From Bog-756 sp963833585 (GTDB taxonomy: Bacteria; Actinomycetota; Acidimicrobiia; Acidimicrobiales; RAAP-2), in contig CAWHYF010000006.1 of the NCBI GenBank assembly GCA_963833585.1, positions 372,001 through 436,000 on the forward strand: a stretch of 64,000 bases of DNA. The letters run 5' to 3'. Positions 1-7,619 of this stretch are shown in pieces (positions within the stretch are counted from its first letter, which is position 1; each line of letters opens with the position of its first letter). The notes under the pieces were generated by a model that was given only the letters and a program-made list of their open reading frames with translations, ran no database searches and had not been told where the DNA came from. Made by a program: the position numbers and the translations under genes.

Positions 1-365
1 TCGACCATCGCCACCCCCGGACCCACCGCGGTCCCTCCCTCCGCCACGCAGGCCGTCATCCGCGAGTCGACGGCGATGTAGGCCGCCTCGGCGGGCGTGA
101 GGCGCGGCGAGATGGGTACGAACATGGCGCCCAGTCGGGCGATGGCGTGGGAGACGATGAACCACTCGAACCGGTTGCCGAGGCGCATGCCGACCGTGTC
201 GGCCGGTGCCACGCCCAACTCGGCCAGCCTGCGGGCCAGCCCGTTGGCCCGTTGGTCGAGCTCGGCGAAGGTCAGGTGCCGGTCGCCGTCGATGACCGCG
301 ACCCGGTCGGCGTCGGCGGCGGCGGTGGCCGCCACCCCACGTCGGTGGCTTCCGATGGTCTGCAA
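1..365 (-). CDS. acyl-CoA synthetase (AMP-binding), N-terminal part, cut by window edge
   Basis: Reading the minus strand from a TTG at 363-365 gives an open frame to the window edge. It begins LQTIGSHRRGVAAT and continues through HLTFAELDQRANGLARRLAE, GVAPADTVGMRLGNRFEWF and GAMFVPISPRLTPAEAAYI. This is the N-terminal subdomain pattern of the ANL superfamily (acyl-CoA ligases), which activate a carboxylate as acyl-AMP and then transfer it to CoA. A GGAGG sits six bases before the TTG, which supports this start. The catalytic P-loop and C-terminal lid lie outside the window, so the substrate cannot be inferred. It is the last visible gene of an operon with E1 alpha, E1 beta and a lipoyl protein, 56 bp after the lipoyl gene. 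Confidence 0.8.
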   Translation of the reverse strand, partial: MQTIGSHRRGVAATAAADADRVAVIDGDRHLTFAELDQRANGLARRLAELGVAPADTVGMRLGNRFEWFIVSHAIARLGAMFVPISPRLTPAEAAYIAVDSRMTACVAEGGTAVGPGVAMV

Positions 366-421
366 GGCGAACCTCCTGGGCTCCGTGCCCCCGGTGCCGG
401 GGATGCCCGATGACCGGGCGG

Positions 422-670
422 TCAGATCCCCTCGACCCGGCCGACCACCGCACCGACGGCGTAGGTCTGACCGACCGACCCGGTGATGCGGAGCACCCCG
501 GTGGCCGGGCACTCCACGTCCATCTCCACCTTCTCGGTCTCCAGTGTGTAGAGGGGTTGCCCCACCGACACCGGGTCGCCGTCGGCCACCAACCAGGCCA
601 CGATGGTCCCCTCGGTCATGGCCACCCCGGCCTGGGGGACCATGATCAGGGTGGGCCCGGGTTCGCTCAC
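422..670 (-). CDS. stand-alone lipoyl (biotinyl/lipoyl attachment) domain protein
   Basis: The product is 82 residues and consists of a single lipoyl-type beta-barrel. It shows MVPQAGVAMTEGTIVAWLVA, DGDPVSVGQPLYTLETEK and VEMDVECPATGVLRI. The lysine in ETEKVEMD is at the position lipoylated in E2 components; the biotin-type AMKM motif is absent. There is no peripheral-subunit-binding or acyltransferase domain, so it is a free carrier rather than an E2. It starts 7 bp after the E1 beta stop and precedes the acyl-CoA ligase. Presumably it receives an acyl or aldehyde-derived group from the neighbouring E1; who removes the group is unknown. Confidence 0.85.
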   Translation of the reverse strand: MSEPGPTLIMVPQAGVAMTEGTIVAWLVADGDPVSVGQPLYTLETEKVEMDVECPATGVLRITGSVGQTYAVGAVVGRVEGI

Positions 671-677
671 CTCGGAC

Positions 678-1715
678 TCAGCTCATCTTCCGGATGGTGT
701 CGGCGATGCGGTGGCGCCCGGGGTAGTGGAGGGTCTCCAGCTCGGAGGCGTACGGGATCGGGGAGTAGGTCGAACCCAGCCGCTCGACCGGGTGGGCGAG
801 CTCCCCGAAGAGTTCGTGGCCGACCAGCGAGGCGATCTCGGCCCCCGGACCCCCGAACCGGGGTGCGGCGTGCACCACCAGGACCCGCCGGGTGCGGGCG
901 GCGCTGGCCAGCACGGCCTCGGTGTCCAGCGGGACCAGGGTCCGCAGGTCCACCACCTCCACGTCGATCCCCTCGGCGGCGACCACCTCCGCCGCCGCCA
1001 GGGCCTCGGCCACCTGCCAACCCCAGGTGACCACCGTCACATCGGTGCCCCGACGCTTGACGTCGGCCACACCCAGGGGGATCCGGAACCGGCCGGCGGG
1101 GACGGGGCCCCGGGTGAACAGCAGGGTCAGCATCTCCATGTGGACACAGGGGTCGTCGTCGAAGATGCACGAGTACAGCAGGCCCTTGGCGTCGCCCGGG
1201 GTGCTCGGCACCGCCACCTTGAGCCCGGGAGTCTGCATGAGCCACCCTTCCAACGACTGGGAGTGCTGGGCGCCGAACTGGCGACCACCACCCACCGAGG
1301 TGCGGATGGTCATCGGCACGTGGGTACGACCTCCGGACATGTAGCGGAGCTTGGCCGCGTGGTTGGCCACCTGATCCATGGCCACGGCGAAGAAGTCCAT
1401 GAGCATGATCTCGGCGATGGGCCGCATACCCACCAGTGACGCCCCGATGGCGGCGCCCACGATGGCCTGCTCGGAGATCGGCGTGTTGCGGACCCGCTCC
1501 CGGCCGTACTTGGTGGACAGACCCCGGGTCCCCTTCATCACACCGCCGATGGGATCCTCGATGTCCTCGCCCAGGACGAACACCTCGGGGTCCTCACCCA
1601 TGGCGATGTCGATGGCCTGGTTGACGGCGTCGGCCATGGTGCAGACGGGGTCGCCGTCGGTCGAGGGGTCGGGGTCGGTCGAGGGCGCGGCCCGGTTCCC
1701 CCGAGGGCCGGTCAT
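678..1715 (-). CDS. 2-oxoacid/acetoin dehydrogenase E1 component, beta subunit
   Basis: A 345-residue transketolase-like pyrimidine-binding plus C-terminal domain protein. Landmarks are MADAVNQAIDIAM, VFVLGEDIEDPIGGVMKGT, RNTPISEQAIVGAAIGASL, the FMDF-like LMDFFAVAMDQVANHAAKL, and a C-terminal domain with VVDLRTLVPLDTEAVLAS. Together with the alpha subunit it forms the thiamine-diphosphate enzyme that decarboxylates a 2-oxoacid (or cleaves acetoin) and reductively acylates a lipoyl lysine. The ATG overlaps the alpha-subunit stop as ATGA, which supports the start at 1715; an internal Met at 1637 would be an alternative. The exact substrate cannot be told from sequence alone. Confidence 0.9.
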   Translation of the reverse strand: MTGPRGNRAAPSTDPDPSTDGDPVCTMADAVNQAIDIAMGEDPEVFVLGEDIEDPIGGVMKGTRGLSTKYGRERVRNTPISEQAIVGAAIGASLVGMRPIAEIMLMDFFAVAMDQVANHAAKLRYMSGGRTHVPMTIRTSVGGGRQFGAQHSQSLEGWLMQTPGLKVAVPSTPGDAKGLLYSCIFDDDPCVHMEMLTLLFTRGPVPAGRFRIPLGVADVKRRGTDVTVVTWGWQVAEALAAAEVVAAEGIDVEVVDLRTLVPLDTEAVLASAARTRRVLVVHAAPRFGGPGAEIASLVGHELFGELAHPVERLGSTYSPIPYASELETLHYPGRHRIADTIRKMS

Positions 1716-2704
1716 GGCAAGGCCTCCCCGGTCGAGAACACGTCGGTGAGCAGCTCCGAGGCCGGAGGGGGCTCGGCCGCCACGGCGGAGGCGACGGCCT
1801 CCTCCACCCGGTCGGCCACCTCGCGCTCCATGTCCACCAGGACCGTTGGGTCCACACCCCGGTCGTCGCACAGCCACTGCCGGGCGCGACCCAGGGGCTC
1901 GGCCGCCTCGGCCCCGGCCAACTCGTCCGGGTCCATGTACTCGATGGTCGAGCCGAAGGAGTGGCCACCCAGTCGGTAGGTCATGCACTCGAGGAAGGTC
2001 GGTCCTCCACCGGACCGGGCCAGTTGGATGGCCGTGGCCGCGGCTTCGCTCATGGCGGGAATACTGTTCCCGTCCACGGCGCGGGCCTCCATCCCGTAGC
2101 CGGCGAAGCGCTCGGCCAGGCTGGCGGTCCGGGTGTAGTCGGCGAACTTGGTGTGCTCCCCGTAGGCGTTGTTCTGGCATACGAACACCACAGGCAATGC
2201 CCACAACGCCGCCAGGTTGCAGGCCTCGTGGGTGGCCCCGATGCTGGTGGCGCCGTCCCCGAAGTTGACCACGGTGACCCGCCGGTCGCCGCGCAGCTGG
2301 CTGGAGAGGGCCAGGCCCACGGCGATGGGGAGCCCGCCGCCGACCACACCGCTGGTGACCATGAGGCCCGAACTGGGGTCGGAGAGGTGCATCGGGCCCC
2401 CTTTGCCCTTCGAGGTCCCGGACCGCTTGCCGCACATCTCGGCGAGCAGGTCAGGAAGCGGTACCCCCTTGGCGATGCAGTCGTGGAGGCCGCGGTAGGT
2501 GGTCACCATGTAGTCGTCGGGGCGCAGGTGGGCGCCGATGGCGGCCGGGATGGCCTCCTGGCCCCGGACCGTGTAGTAGGTCATCCGCAGCTCGCCGGAG
2601 TTGAGGCCCCGGATGATCCGGTCCTCGGTGACCCGGATGGTCAGCATGGTCCGGTAGACGTCGAGCGCCGCGGACTCCGACAGCGGGGTGGCCGACCGGG
2701 TCAT
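1712..2704 (-). CDS. 2-oxoacid/acetoin dehydrogenase E1 component, alpha subunit
   Basis: A 330-residue E1 alpha subunit. The thiamine-diphosphate motif runs from GDGATSIGATHEACNLAAL to CQNN, and the N-terminal region has YRTMLTIRVTEDRIIRGL and TVRGQEAIPAAIGAHL. It pairs with the downstream beta subunit (4-bp ATGA overlap). The size and the PMHLSDPSSGLMVTSGVVGGG segment resemble acetoin- and branched-chain-type E1 alpha proteins more than the large homodimeric AceE. ATG 2704 was chosen because the protein then begins MTRSATPLSESAALDVYRTM; a GTG at 2728 is possible and has a GGGAGGGG almost touching it. First gene of the operon. Confidence 0.88.
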   Translation of the reverse strand: MTRSATPLSESAALDVYRTMLTIRVTEDRIIRGLNSGELRMTYYTVRGQEAIPAAIGAHLRPDDYMVTTYRGLHDCIAKGVPLPDLLAEMCGKRSGTSKGKGGPMHLSDPSSGLMVTSGVVGGGLPIAVGLALSSQLRGDRRVTVVNFGDGATSIGATHEACNLAALWALPVVFVCQNNAYGEHTKFADYTRTASLAERFAGYGMEARAVDGNSIPAMSEAAATAIQLARSGGGPTFLECMTYRLGGHSFGSTIEYMDPDELAGAEAAEPLGRARQWLCDDRGVDPTVLVDMEREVADRVEEAVASAVAAEPPPASELLTDVFSTGEALP

Positions 2705-2727
2705 GGTGTCGCCCGGCCAGGGGCCCA

Positions 2728-2767
2728 CCCCCTCCCGGTCGGGGTGTGGCGCCCCCTCCCGGTCGGG
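2728..2767. repeat. 16-bp direct repeat upstream of the E1 operon
   Basis: CCCCCTCCCGGTCGGG occurs at 2728-2743 and again, identically, at 2752-2767. The copies are 24 bp apart start to start and lie immediately upstream of the E1 alpha reading frame. They could be paired regulator sites or a small slippage duplication; nothing in the sequence decides between these. Confidence 0.6.
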
Positions 2768-2857
2768 TCCCGGCCTCCCGCCTCCACGCAGGCCCAGCTG
2801 CCAACCTTGGTCCTCAGGCCGATCAACGCCAGACCTCCCCCGTTCTCGCCGTCGGCG

Positions 2858-2863
2858 ATCCTA
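2858..2863 (-). promoter_or_regulatory. candidate -10 box for the E1/lipoyl/CoA-ligase operon
   Basis: The minus strand reads TAGGAT here, fitting the TAnnnT form seen before many genes in this window. It is about 150 bp upstream of the E1 alpha start, so the leader would be long. No convincing -35 was seen. Confidence 0.3.
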
Positions 2864-3105
2864 CGACAACGAGTCGGCGACAGCTCGACCGCCCGTCGCA
2901 GGTCCGTTGGTGCCCGATCCCTGGTGGGATGACGAAATTCCCCCACCCTCCGGCCGAGAGCGTAGCCTCCGGACCGCGCCGCAGAAACTGCCGTTCTCAC
3001 GCCTCCCGCCGTGGCCGGGGCCACCAGCTGGTTCGAGCGGAGCCCCGCAGTTGGCGCCGTCGGTGAGGACCACCTCAGGTTGGGGACCGACTTCCTCCAC
3101 CCCCG

Positions 3106-3215
3106 CGCCTGTACCCCGATCCGCTGCACGTGGCCGAGGAGAACGTGGTCGACCTGGCGCCTGGGGTGAAGTGGAAATCGTGGGCGAGACCGCCGCCAAG
3201 CGCTACCACCCCTGA
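3106..3215 (+). pseudogene. possible decayed C-terminal gene fragment
   Basis: In one plus frame the sequence reads RLYPDPLHVAEENVVDLAPG and continues VKW; shifting one base at about 3173 continues it as EIVGETAAKRYHP followed by a stop at 3213-3215. The joined segment of about 36 residues looks like a natural C-terminus. This suggests a remnant with a one-base deletion and no surviving upstream part. I do not recognise the family. Because any frame in GC-rich DNA can look protein-like, confidence is low. Confidence 0.25.
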
Positions 3216-3226
3216 TCACGACGTCT

Positions 3227-4114
3227 TCAGGCCGGACCCCCCTCCGGGGCCACCGGGACGACGGCCGCGAACTCGAGCAGTTGGGGGGCCAGCTGAGGCC
3301 AGTGCTGGAAGAGGGCTCCGGTACCCCGCTGGGCGGCGTCGGTCCGCAGGTTCCACTCGTTGTCGCCCCACGGCGGCTCCGCCAACCGGGCCCCGGGTAA
3401 CAGGGAGTGGACCTTCTCCGAAGTCCCCCGGGTGTGGTGCGGATCGCTCTCCCCGCTGCGGAACACCAGGCTCGGCAGGTCCAGGGACCGGTACGCCGAG
3501 TCGTCCAGGCCCGGCACGGTCTGGGCCGGGTTGGGGACGTAGGCCAGCATCCACTGCTCGAGGAGGGTGATGAAGCGGCGCGGGTCCTGGTCCAGGAAGA
3601 GCCGCCGGTTCCTCGGGTTGCGCTCCAGGACCTCCGCCCACTCCGGTAGGGCGACGACCTCCTCCATCCCCCCCCGCCACGCTGCCTGGATCGAGGGGCC
3701 GCAGTACACCAGGGCCAGCTGCAACAACCCGTAGACCCCGCCGCTGATCCAGAGCACGGCCAACCCTGCCGCCGTCTCGGGGTGGCGGGCCGCGGCCAGC
3801 AACGACACCCTCGCCCCCCCGGAGCCGCCCACGATGATGGCGGGCGCCAACCCCAGCGTCGACAGCAGCCCGGCCAGCGCGTCGGCCTGCATCTCCGACT
3901 CGGAGGGGCCGGTGAAGCACACGTCCGAAGCCCCGGTGTTCGGACGGTCCCAGATGAGCACGCGGCCGTCGCGGTCGGCCAGCCGCTCGGCCAGCTGGCG
4001 GATCCCGGGCGTGTCCTTGCTGAAACGGCCGCCCGGGGTGACCACCCAGGCGCGTCGGCCGTCACCGATCACCTCGTAGGCCAGCTGGACTCCCTCGACC
4101 TGTGTCGTCGGCAC
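3227..4114 (-). CDS. alpha/beta-hydrolase fold protein
   Basis: A 295-residue alpha/beta hydrolase. The strand-turn-helix around VLIWDRPNTGASDVCF is followed by the nucleophile elbow IIVGGSGGARVSLLAA, where the Ser of GGSGG is the expected nucleophile; a late acid is plausible near SGESDPHHT. The start is GTG at 4112-4114 with a strong AGGGAGGA just upstream. It lies 71 bp downstream of, and on the same strand as, the TetR gene, so the regulator may control it. Family members include esterases, lipases, epoxide hydrolases and C-C hydrolases; the substrate is not deducible. Confidence 0.8.
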   Translation of the reverse strand: MPTTQVEGVQLAYEVIGDGRRAWVVTPGGRFSKDTPGIRQLAERLADRDGRVLIWDRPNTGASDVCFTGPSESEMQADALAGLLSTLGLAPAIIVGGSGGARVSLLAAARHPETAAGLAVLWISGGVYGLLQLALVYCGPSIQAAWRGGMEEVVALPEWAEVLERNPRNRRLFLDQDPRRFITLLEQWMLAYVPNPAQTVPGLDDSAYRSLDLPSLVFRSGESDPHHTRGTSEKVHSLLPGARLAEPPWGDNEWNLRTDAAQRGTGALFQHWPQLAPQLLEFAAVVPVAPEGGPA

Positions 4115-4185
4115 GTGGTCCTCCCTCCCTGACGATCGTCGTCACTCGTGATCGGCGCCGGGCACGGCGCCGGAAAAGCGACTCC

Positions 4186-5052
4186 CTACCGGTCGGCCTT
4201 CGACGTGCCGTTGGACTTCGCCGCCGACTTGGCCGCGGCCTTGCGGGCCTTCGATGCCGCGGCCGAGGCCGCCTTGACCTGGGCGGCGTGGGCCGAGGCC
4301 GCCTTGACCTGGGCGGTGCGGGCCGAGGCCGCTCCCCCGCCCACCACCGGGCCGGTCCGGGGCAACGGCACCTCCGACCCCGCCACCTTGGCCCCGGGCC
4401 GGACCGCACGACCGGTGACCGACCAGTGGAGCAGGCGGGCCTGGCTGTCCACCAACGATGCCGTGCGGATGCCCCAGAATTCGAATCCGTAGCGGTGGCC
4501 CGCCACCTGGGCCAGCATGGCGATGAGGGTACCGGCCGCGGCCATCGGGTCGTCGCCGGCCGGGGAGCCCGAGGCCTCGGCGTGGGAAGCAATGACCCGC
4601 GCCAGGGTCACCGTGACGGCGTTGAGCACCCGCACCCGGAGCCCCTGGAACCGCAGGTCGCCCTCCACGGTGGTCAGTTCGACCACCCGGAACACGGCCC
4701 GGTTCCGCTCCCAGTACTCCATGAACTCCTCGACCACCGCCACCGCGGTGTCCCAGCTGGCCCCCTCCGACCAGTCCCCGTCGACCACACCGGCCAGGAC
4801 CCCCACCCCCTCGACCAGCTCCTCGGCCAGCACCGTGATCGCCGCCTCCACGTTCTCGAAGTACTGGTAGAAGGTGGCCGGAGAGGTGCCGGCCTGGCGG
4901 GCGATGTCGATGACCTTGATCGACCTCCACGGGGTGGCCACCAGCAGTTCGGCCGTGCACTCCAGCAGCCGCTGGCGGGTGGCCCGGCCGCGCCGGCCGG
5001 GGACTCGCCCGTCGGTGGTGGCGATCGGCTCGGCATCTTCGGCGGAGACCAT
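4186..5052 (-). CDS. TetR-family regulator with a Lys/Ala-rich histone-H1-like tail
   Basis: A 288-residue protein. The N-terminal DNA-binding domain (about residues 20-70) contains GRATRQRLLECTAELLVATP, IKVIDIARQAGTSPATFYQY and FENVEAAI, a typical TetR helix-turn-helix. A ligand-binding core follows to about residue 225. The last roughly 50 residues are unusual: TAQVKAASAHAAQVKAASAA leads into KARKAAAKSAAKSNG, a low-complexity basic tail like those of histone H1 or mycobacterial HupB. The encoding DNA is a 30-bp tandem repeat. ATG 5052 has no clear ribosome-binding site. It is divergent from the KstR-like gene across a 127-bp gap. Confidence 0.8.
   Translation of the reverse strand: MVSAEDAEPIATTDGRVPGRRGRATRQRLLECTAELLVATPWRSIKVIDIARQAGTSPATFYQYFENVEAAITVLAEELVEGVGVLAGVVDGDWSEGASWDTAVAVVEEFMEYWERNRAVFRVVELTTVEGDLRFQGLRVRVLNAVTVTLARVIASHAEASGSPAGDDPMAAAGTLIAMLAQVAGHRYGFEFWGIRTASLVDSQARLLHWSVTGRAVRPGAKVAGSEVPLPRTGPVVGGGAASARTAQVKAASAHAAQVKAASAAASKARKAAAKSAAKSNGTSKADR
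4261..4332. repeat. 30-bp tandem repeat coding the basic tail of the TetR protein
   Basis: Two 30-bp units (4261-4290 and 4291-4320), each beginning GGCCGAGGCCGCCTTGACCT, differ at only two bases; a partial third unit runs to 4332. On the minus strand they encode the repeated AQVKAASA motif. Copy number may vary by slippage. Confidence 0.85.
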
Positions 5053-5145
5053 GGCGGCCCATGGTACCGAGGGCGGGAGCCCGGGAGGGGAGGGACGGGT
5101 CACCCACGCCGTCGAGGGCCGGTAGTGGCCGAAGCCCCGGTGACA

Positions 5146-5159
5146 AGGGAGAATTCCCT
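5146..5159. promoter_or_regulatory. inverted repeat, possible TetR operator
   Basis: AGGGA-gaat-TCCCT: perfect 5-bp arms with a 4-bp spacer, in the gap between two divergent TetR-family genes and just upstream of the -10 box at 5166. The position fits an autoregulatory operator; the arms are short, so chance is possible. Confidence 0.4.
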
Positions 5160-5165
5160 GGCGAG

Positions 5166-5171
5166 TAGGGT
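5166..5171 (+). promoter_or_regulatory. -10 box of a probable leaderless transcript (KstR-like gene)
   Basis: TAGGGT ends 8 nt before the ATG at 5180 and there is no good ribosome-binding site. Transcription would begin at or next to the start codon. Confidence 0.5.
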
Positions 5172-5179
5172 AAACACCC

Positions 5180-5782
5180 ATGGCGAACGGTCCGGTGCCG
5201 CGCACCCTGACGCGAGCCCAGCAGGCACGGCGCCAGCGGGTCGTCGACGCGGCCATGGCGCTGGGACTCGACGGGGGCTACGAGGCGGTGCAGATGCGCG
5301 ACGTGGCGGCCCGGGCCGACGTGGCCATGGGCACCGTGTACCGCTACTTCACCAGCAAGGACCACCTGTTGGCCGCGGCGCTGGTCCACTGGGTCGAGCA
5401 GCTCGACAGCCGGCTGGCCCAGCAGCCGGCCCAGGGGGAGACCGCGGCGGAGCGGGTCATCGAGGCCCTCGACCGGGCCCTGCGGGCCATGGGTCGCCAG
5501 CCCCAGCTGGTGGGGGCGGTCTTCACCGCCCTGGCGTCCCCGGACCCGGCGGCCGTGGAGTGCCAGCAGCAGGTGTCGGTGCTGATGGAGCGGATCATCA
5601 CCCGGGCCATCGGTGAGCCCCAGCCACCCGACCTGGGCGACCGGGCCCGCATCCTCGGCCATGTCTGGTACTCGGCCCTGGTGGGATGGGTAAACGGCTG
5701 GAGTAACATGGGGCGGGTGCACGACGAGCTGGTAGTGGCCATCGGTCTCCTGCTCCCCTCCGACATCTACGCGGAGGTCTGA
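5180..5782 (+). CDS. TetR-family regulator, KstR-like
   Basis: A 200-residue TetR protein. Its DNA-binding domain reads GYEAVQMRDVAARADVAMGT followed by VYRYFTSKDHLLAAAL. This closely matches what I recall of KstR, the repressor of cholesterol and lipid catabolism genes in mycobacteria. The C-terminal ligand core is of normal length. The gene stands alone downstream of a probable leaderless promoter. The next gene on the strand, an ABC transporter, starts 56 bp later with its own -10 box. Genes for CoA-linked lipid metabolism elsewhere in the window (thiolase-like, enoyl-CoA hydratase, CoA ligase) would be reasonable targets, but the KstR consensus operator was not seen here. Confidence 0.8.
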   Translation: MANGPVPRTLTRAQQARRQRVVDAAMALGLDGGYEAVQMRDVAARADVAMGTVYRYFTSKDHLLAAALVHWVEQLDSRLAQQPAQGETAAERVIEALDRALRAMGRQPQLVGAVFTALASPDPAAVECQQQVSVLMERIITRAIGEPQPPDLGDRARILGHVWYSALVGWVNGWSNMGRVHDELVVAIGLLLPSDIYAEV

Positions 5783-5827
5783 CGCCGGAGCCAGGAGGGA
5801 TGACGGCGATCCCGGCGACGGCCGGGC

Positions 5828-5833
5828 TACCGT
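5828..5833 (+). promoter_or_regulatory. -10 box close to the ABC ATPase start
   Basis: TACCGT ends 5 nt before ATG 5839, the start that gives a family-typical N-terminus (MPSAIEVHELSKQFG). It favours that start over the in-frame ATG at 5800. Confidence 0.45.
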
Positions 5834-5838
5834 CTGGC

Positions 5839-6837
5839 ATGCCGTCCGCTATCGAAGTACACGAGCTGTCCAAGCAGTTCGGACCGCTGCGGGCGGTGGA
5901 CCGGCTCAGCTTCGAGGTCGCGGCGGGTCGGGTCACCGGCTTCCTCGGGCCCAACGGCTCGGGCAAGACGACCACCCTCCGGATGCTGCTGGGGCTGGTC
6001 TCCATCACCGAGGGCACCGCCACCTTCGGTGGGCGGCGCTACCTGGAGCTCGACCACCCCATCCACCACGTCGGAGCGGTGCTGGAGGCGACCAGCTTCC
6101 ACCCCTCCCGCCGCGCCGAGGACCACCTGAAGGCGGTGGCCCTGGGCGCCGGCCTGCCCCTGAGCCGGGTGGACGAGGCCCTGGACCTGGTCGGCCTGTC
6201 CGATGTGGCTCGCCAACGGGTGGGCAAGTTCTCGATGGGAATGCGCCAGCGCCTGCAGCTGGCCACCGCCCTGCTCGGTGACCCCGAGATCCTCATCCTG
6301 GACGAGCCGTCCAACGGCCTCGATCCCCAGGGCATCCAATGGCTCCGCACCTTCATCCGGCACCAGGCCTCCCTCGGGCACGCCGTGCTGGTCTCCTCCC
6401 ATCTGCTCTCCGAGATGGAGGAAACCGTCGACGACGTGGTCATCGTCTCGCACGGTCGGTTGGTGCTCCAGACCACCCTGGCCGACCTGGCCAGTCAGGC
6501 CGGCACCAGCACCGGACTGCAGGTCCGGACCCCGGAGATGGCCCGGCTCCGGGCTGTCCTCGACGCCGTGCCGGTGTACTACCGCCAGACGGCCGACGAC
6601 GTCCTGATCATCGACGGCGCCACGCCCGAGTGGTTCGGACCTCTGGCCGCGCAGCACCAGATCGTCCTGTACGAGCTGGTCCACGACCGGGGCAGCCTCG
6701 AGCAGGTCTTCCTCAGCCTCACCCACGGCTTCGACGCCGCCGATCCGACCACCATGGGCGGCCGGTCCCCCGACCCGGGGGCCCGGGCGGAGGTCCCACC
6801 CGGAGCCGGGTCGATCCTCCCCGGGGGCCCGGCATGA
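5839..6837 (+). CDS. ABC transporter ATP-binding protein (ABC-2 type exporter)
   Basis: A 332-residue ATPase. Walker A is GPNGSGKTT (residues 37-45). The signature region is GKFSMGMRQRLQLATALLG, Walker B is ILILDEPSNGLDPQ, and the H-loop is SSHLLSEMEE. These features place it with bacitracin- or multidrug-type exporters, where it energises a partner permease. The C-terminal extension ends in a Pro/Gly-rich tail. ATG 5839 was preferred because of the adjacent -10 box; ATG 5800 would add 13 residues. Its stop overlaps the permease ATG (ATGA). Confidence 0.9.
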   Translation: MPSAIEVHELSKQFGPLRAVDRLSFEVAAGRVTGFLGPNGSGKTTTLRMLLGLVSITEGTATFGGRRYLELDHPIHHVGAVLEATSFHPSRRAEDHLKAVALGAGLPLSRVDEALDLVGLSDVARQRVGKFSMGMRQRLQLATALLGDPEILILDEPSNGLDPQGIQWLRTFIRHQASLGHAVLVSSHLLSEMEETVDDVVIVSHGRLVLQTTLADLASQAGTSTGLQVRTPEMARLRAVLDAVPVYYRQTADDVLIIDGATPEWFGPLAAQHQIVLYELVHDRGSLEQVFLSLTHGFDAADPTTMGGRSPDPGARAEVPPGAGSILPGGPA

Positions 6838-7619
6838 TCGCCGTCATGCGCTCGGAGTGGTTGAAACTCCGGACCACCGCGGTCCCGTGGGTCCTCGGCG
6901 GCATCGCCCTGCTGATCAACGCCCTGCTCATCCTGGTCATCTTCCTGACCCGGCCGGACATCAGCGGCCCGGGTGGCGCCGTGCCGCCGGGCTACACCGT
7001 GCCCCACACCACCCAACAGCTGCGCAACCTGGTCGGATCGGGGTTCCAGGGCTACCTGCTCGCCCTCCTGCTCGGGACGCTGATCGTCACCACCGAGTTC
7101 CGCCACAAGACCGTCACGACGTCGTTCCTGGTCACCCCGGTCCGGGCCAAACTGATCGCCGCCAAGCTGCTCACCGCCGCGGTCCTCGGGGCCGTCCTGG
7201 CCCTGATCATGCTGGTGGCCACCATGATCGGCGGAGGTCTGACCCTGGCGGCCCGGGGCGGATCCTTCAGCGACATGGTGCACCAGATCCCCGCCGTGGC
7301 CCCGGGGTTCATCCTGGTCTTCGCCCTCTTCGCGGTCCTCGGGGTCGGGGTCGGATCGGTGCTCACCAACCAGGTGGCCGCCATCATCGTGGTGCTGGGC
7401 TGGTTCATCATCCTCGAGGGCATCCTGGTCGCCCTGGTCCACAGCGCCTTCAAGTGGGTGCCCACCGGGGCCGCCCAGGCCGCCGCCAACCTCACCCGGA
7501 ACCGCGCCGACGACTTCGTCCTGTTCACCTGGTGGCAAGGGGCCCTGTTGATGCTGTTCTACGGTCTCGCCTTCGCCGCCATCGGCTCGCTCCTCCTCAC
7601 CCGCCGCGACATCACCTGA
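6834..7619 (+). CDS. ABC-2 type permease subunit
   Basis: A 261-residue polytopic membrane protein, start overlapping the ATPase stop. It begins MIAVMRSEWLKLRTTAVPWV, the usual amphipathic entry of ABC-2 permeases. About six hydrophobic segments follow, including VLGGIALLINALLILVIF, LAGMMA-like stretches and IIVVLGWFIILEGILVALV. The TTEFRHKTVTTSFLVTPVR loop is characteristic of the family. It forms the membrane channel of the exporter with the upstream ATPase. Its 3' end, coding TRRDIT and stop, is the first copy of a 20-bp tandem repeat that continues past the stop codon. Confidence 0.88.
   Translation: MIAVMRSEWLKLRTTAVPWVLGGIALLINALLILVIFLTRPDISGPGGAVPPGYTVPHTTQQLRNLVGSGFQGYLLALLLGTLIVTTEFRHKTVTTSFLVTPVRAKLIAAKLLTAAVLGAVLALIMLVATMIGGGLTLAARGGSFSDMVHQIPAVAPGFILVFALFAVLGVGVGSVLTNQVAAIIVVLGWFIILEGILVALVHSAFKWVPTGAAQAAANLTRNRADDFVLFTWWQGALLMLFYGLAFAAIGSLLLTRRDIT

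Larger units (their letters stand above)
2768..3226. other. gene-poor interval
   Basis: About 460 bp between the E1 operon and the hydrolase with no convincing intact gene on either strand. It looks less GC-biased than its neighbours. It holds the candidate operon promoter at 2858 and a possible decayed gene end at about 3106-3215 (separate entry). Open frames of roughly 100 codons exist on both strands but none has a start signal or recognisable motif. Confidence 0.5.

Noticed and set aside
422..670. Biotin carboxyl carrier protein
   Set aside because: The motif is ETEKVEMD, as in lipoyl domains, not the AMKM of biotin carriers, and the neighbours are E1 subunits rather than carboxylase subunits.
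2861..3199. 112-codon minus-strand frame in the gene-poor interval
   Set aside because: No ribosome-binding site, no recognisable motif and composition unlike a real protein.
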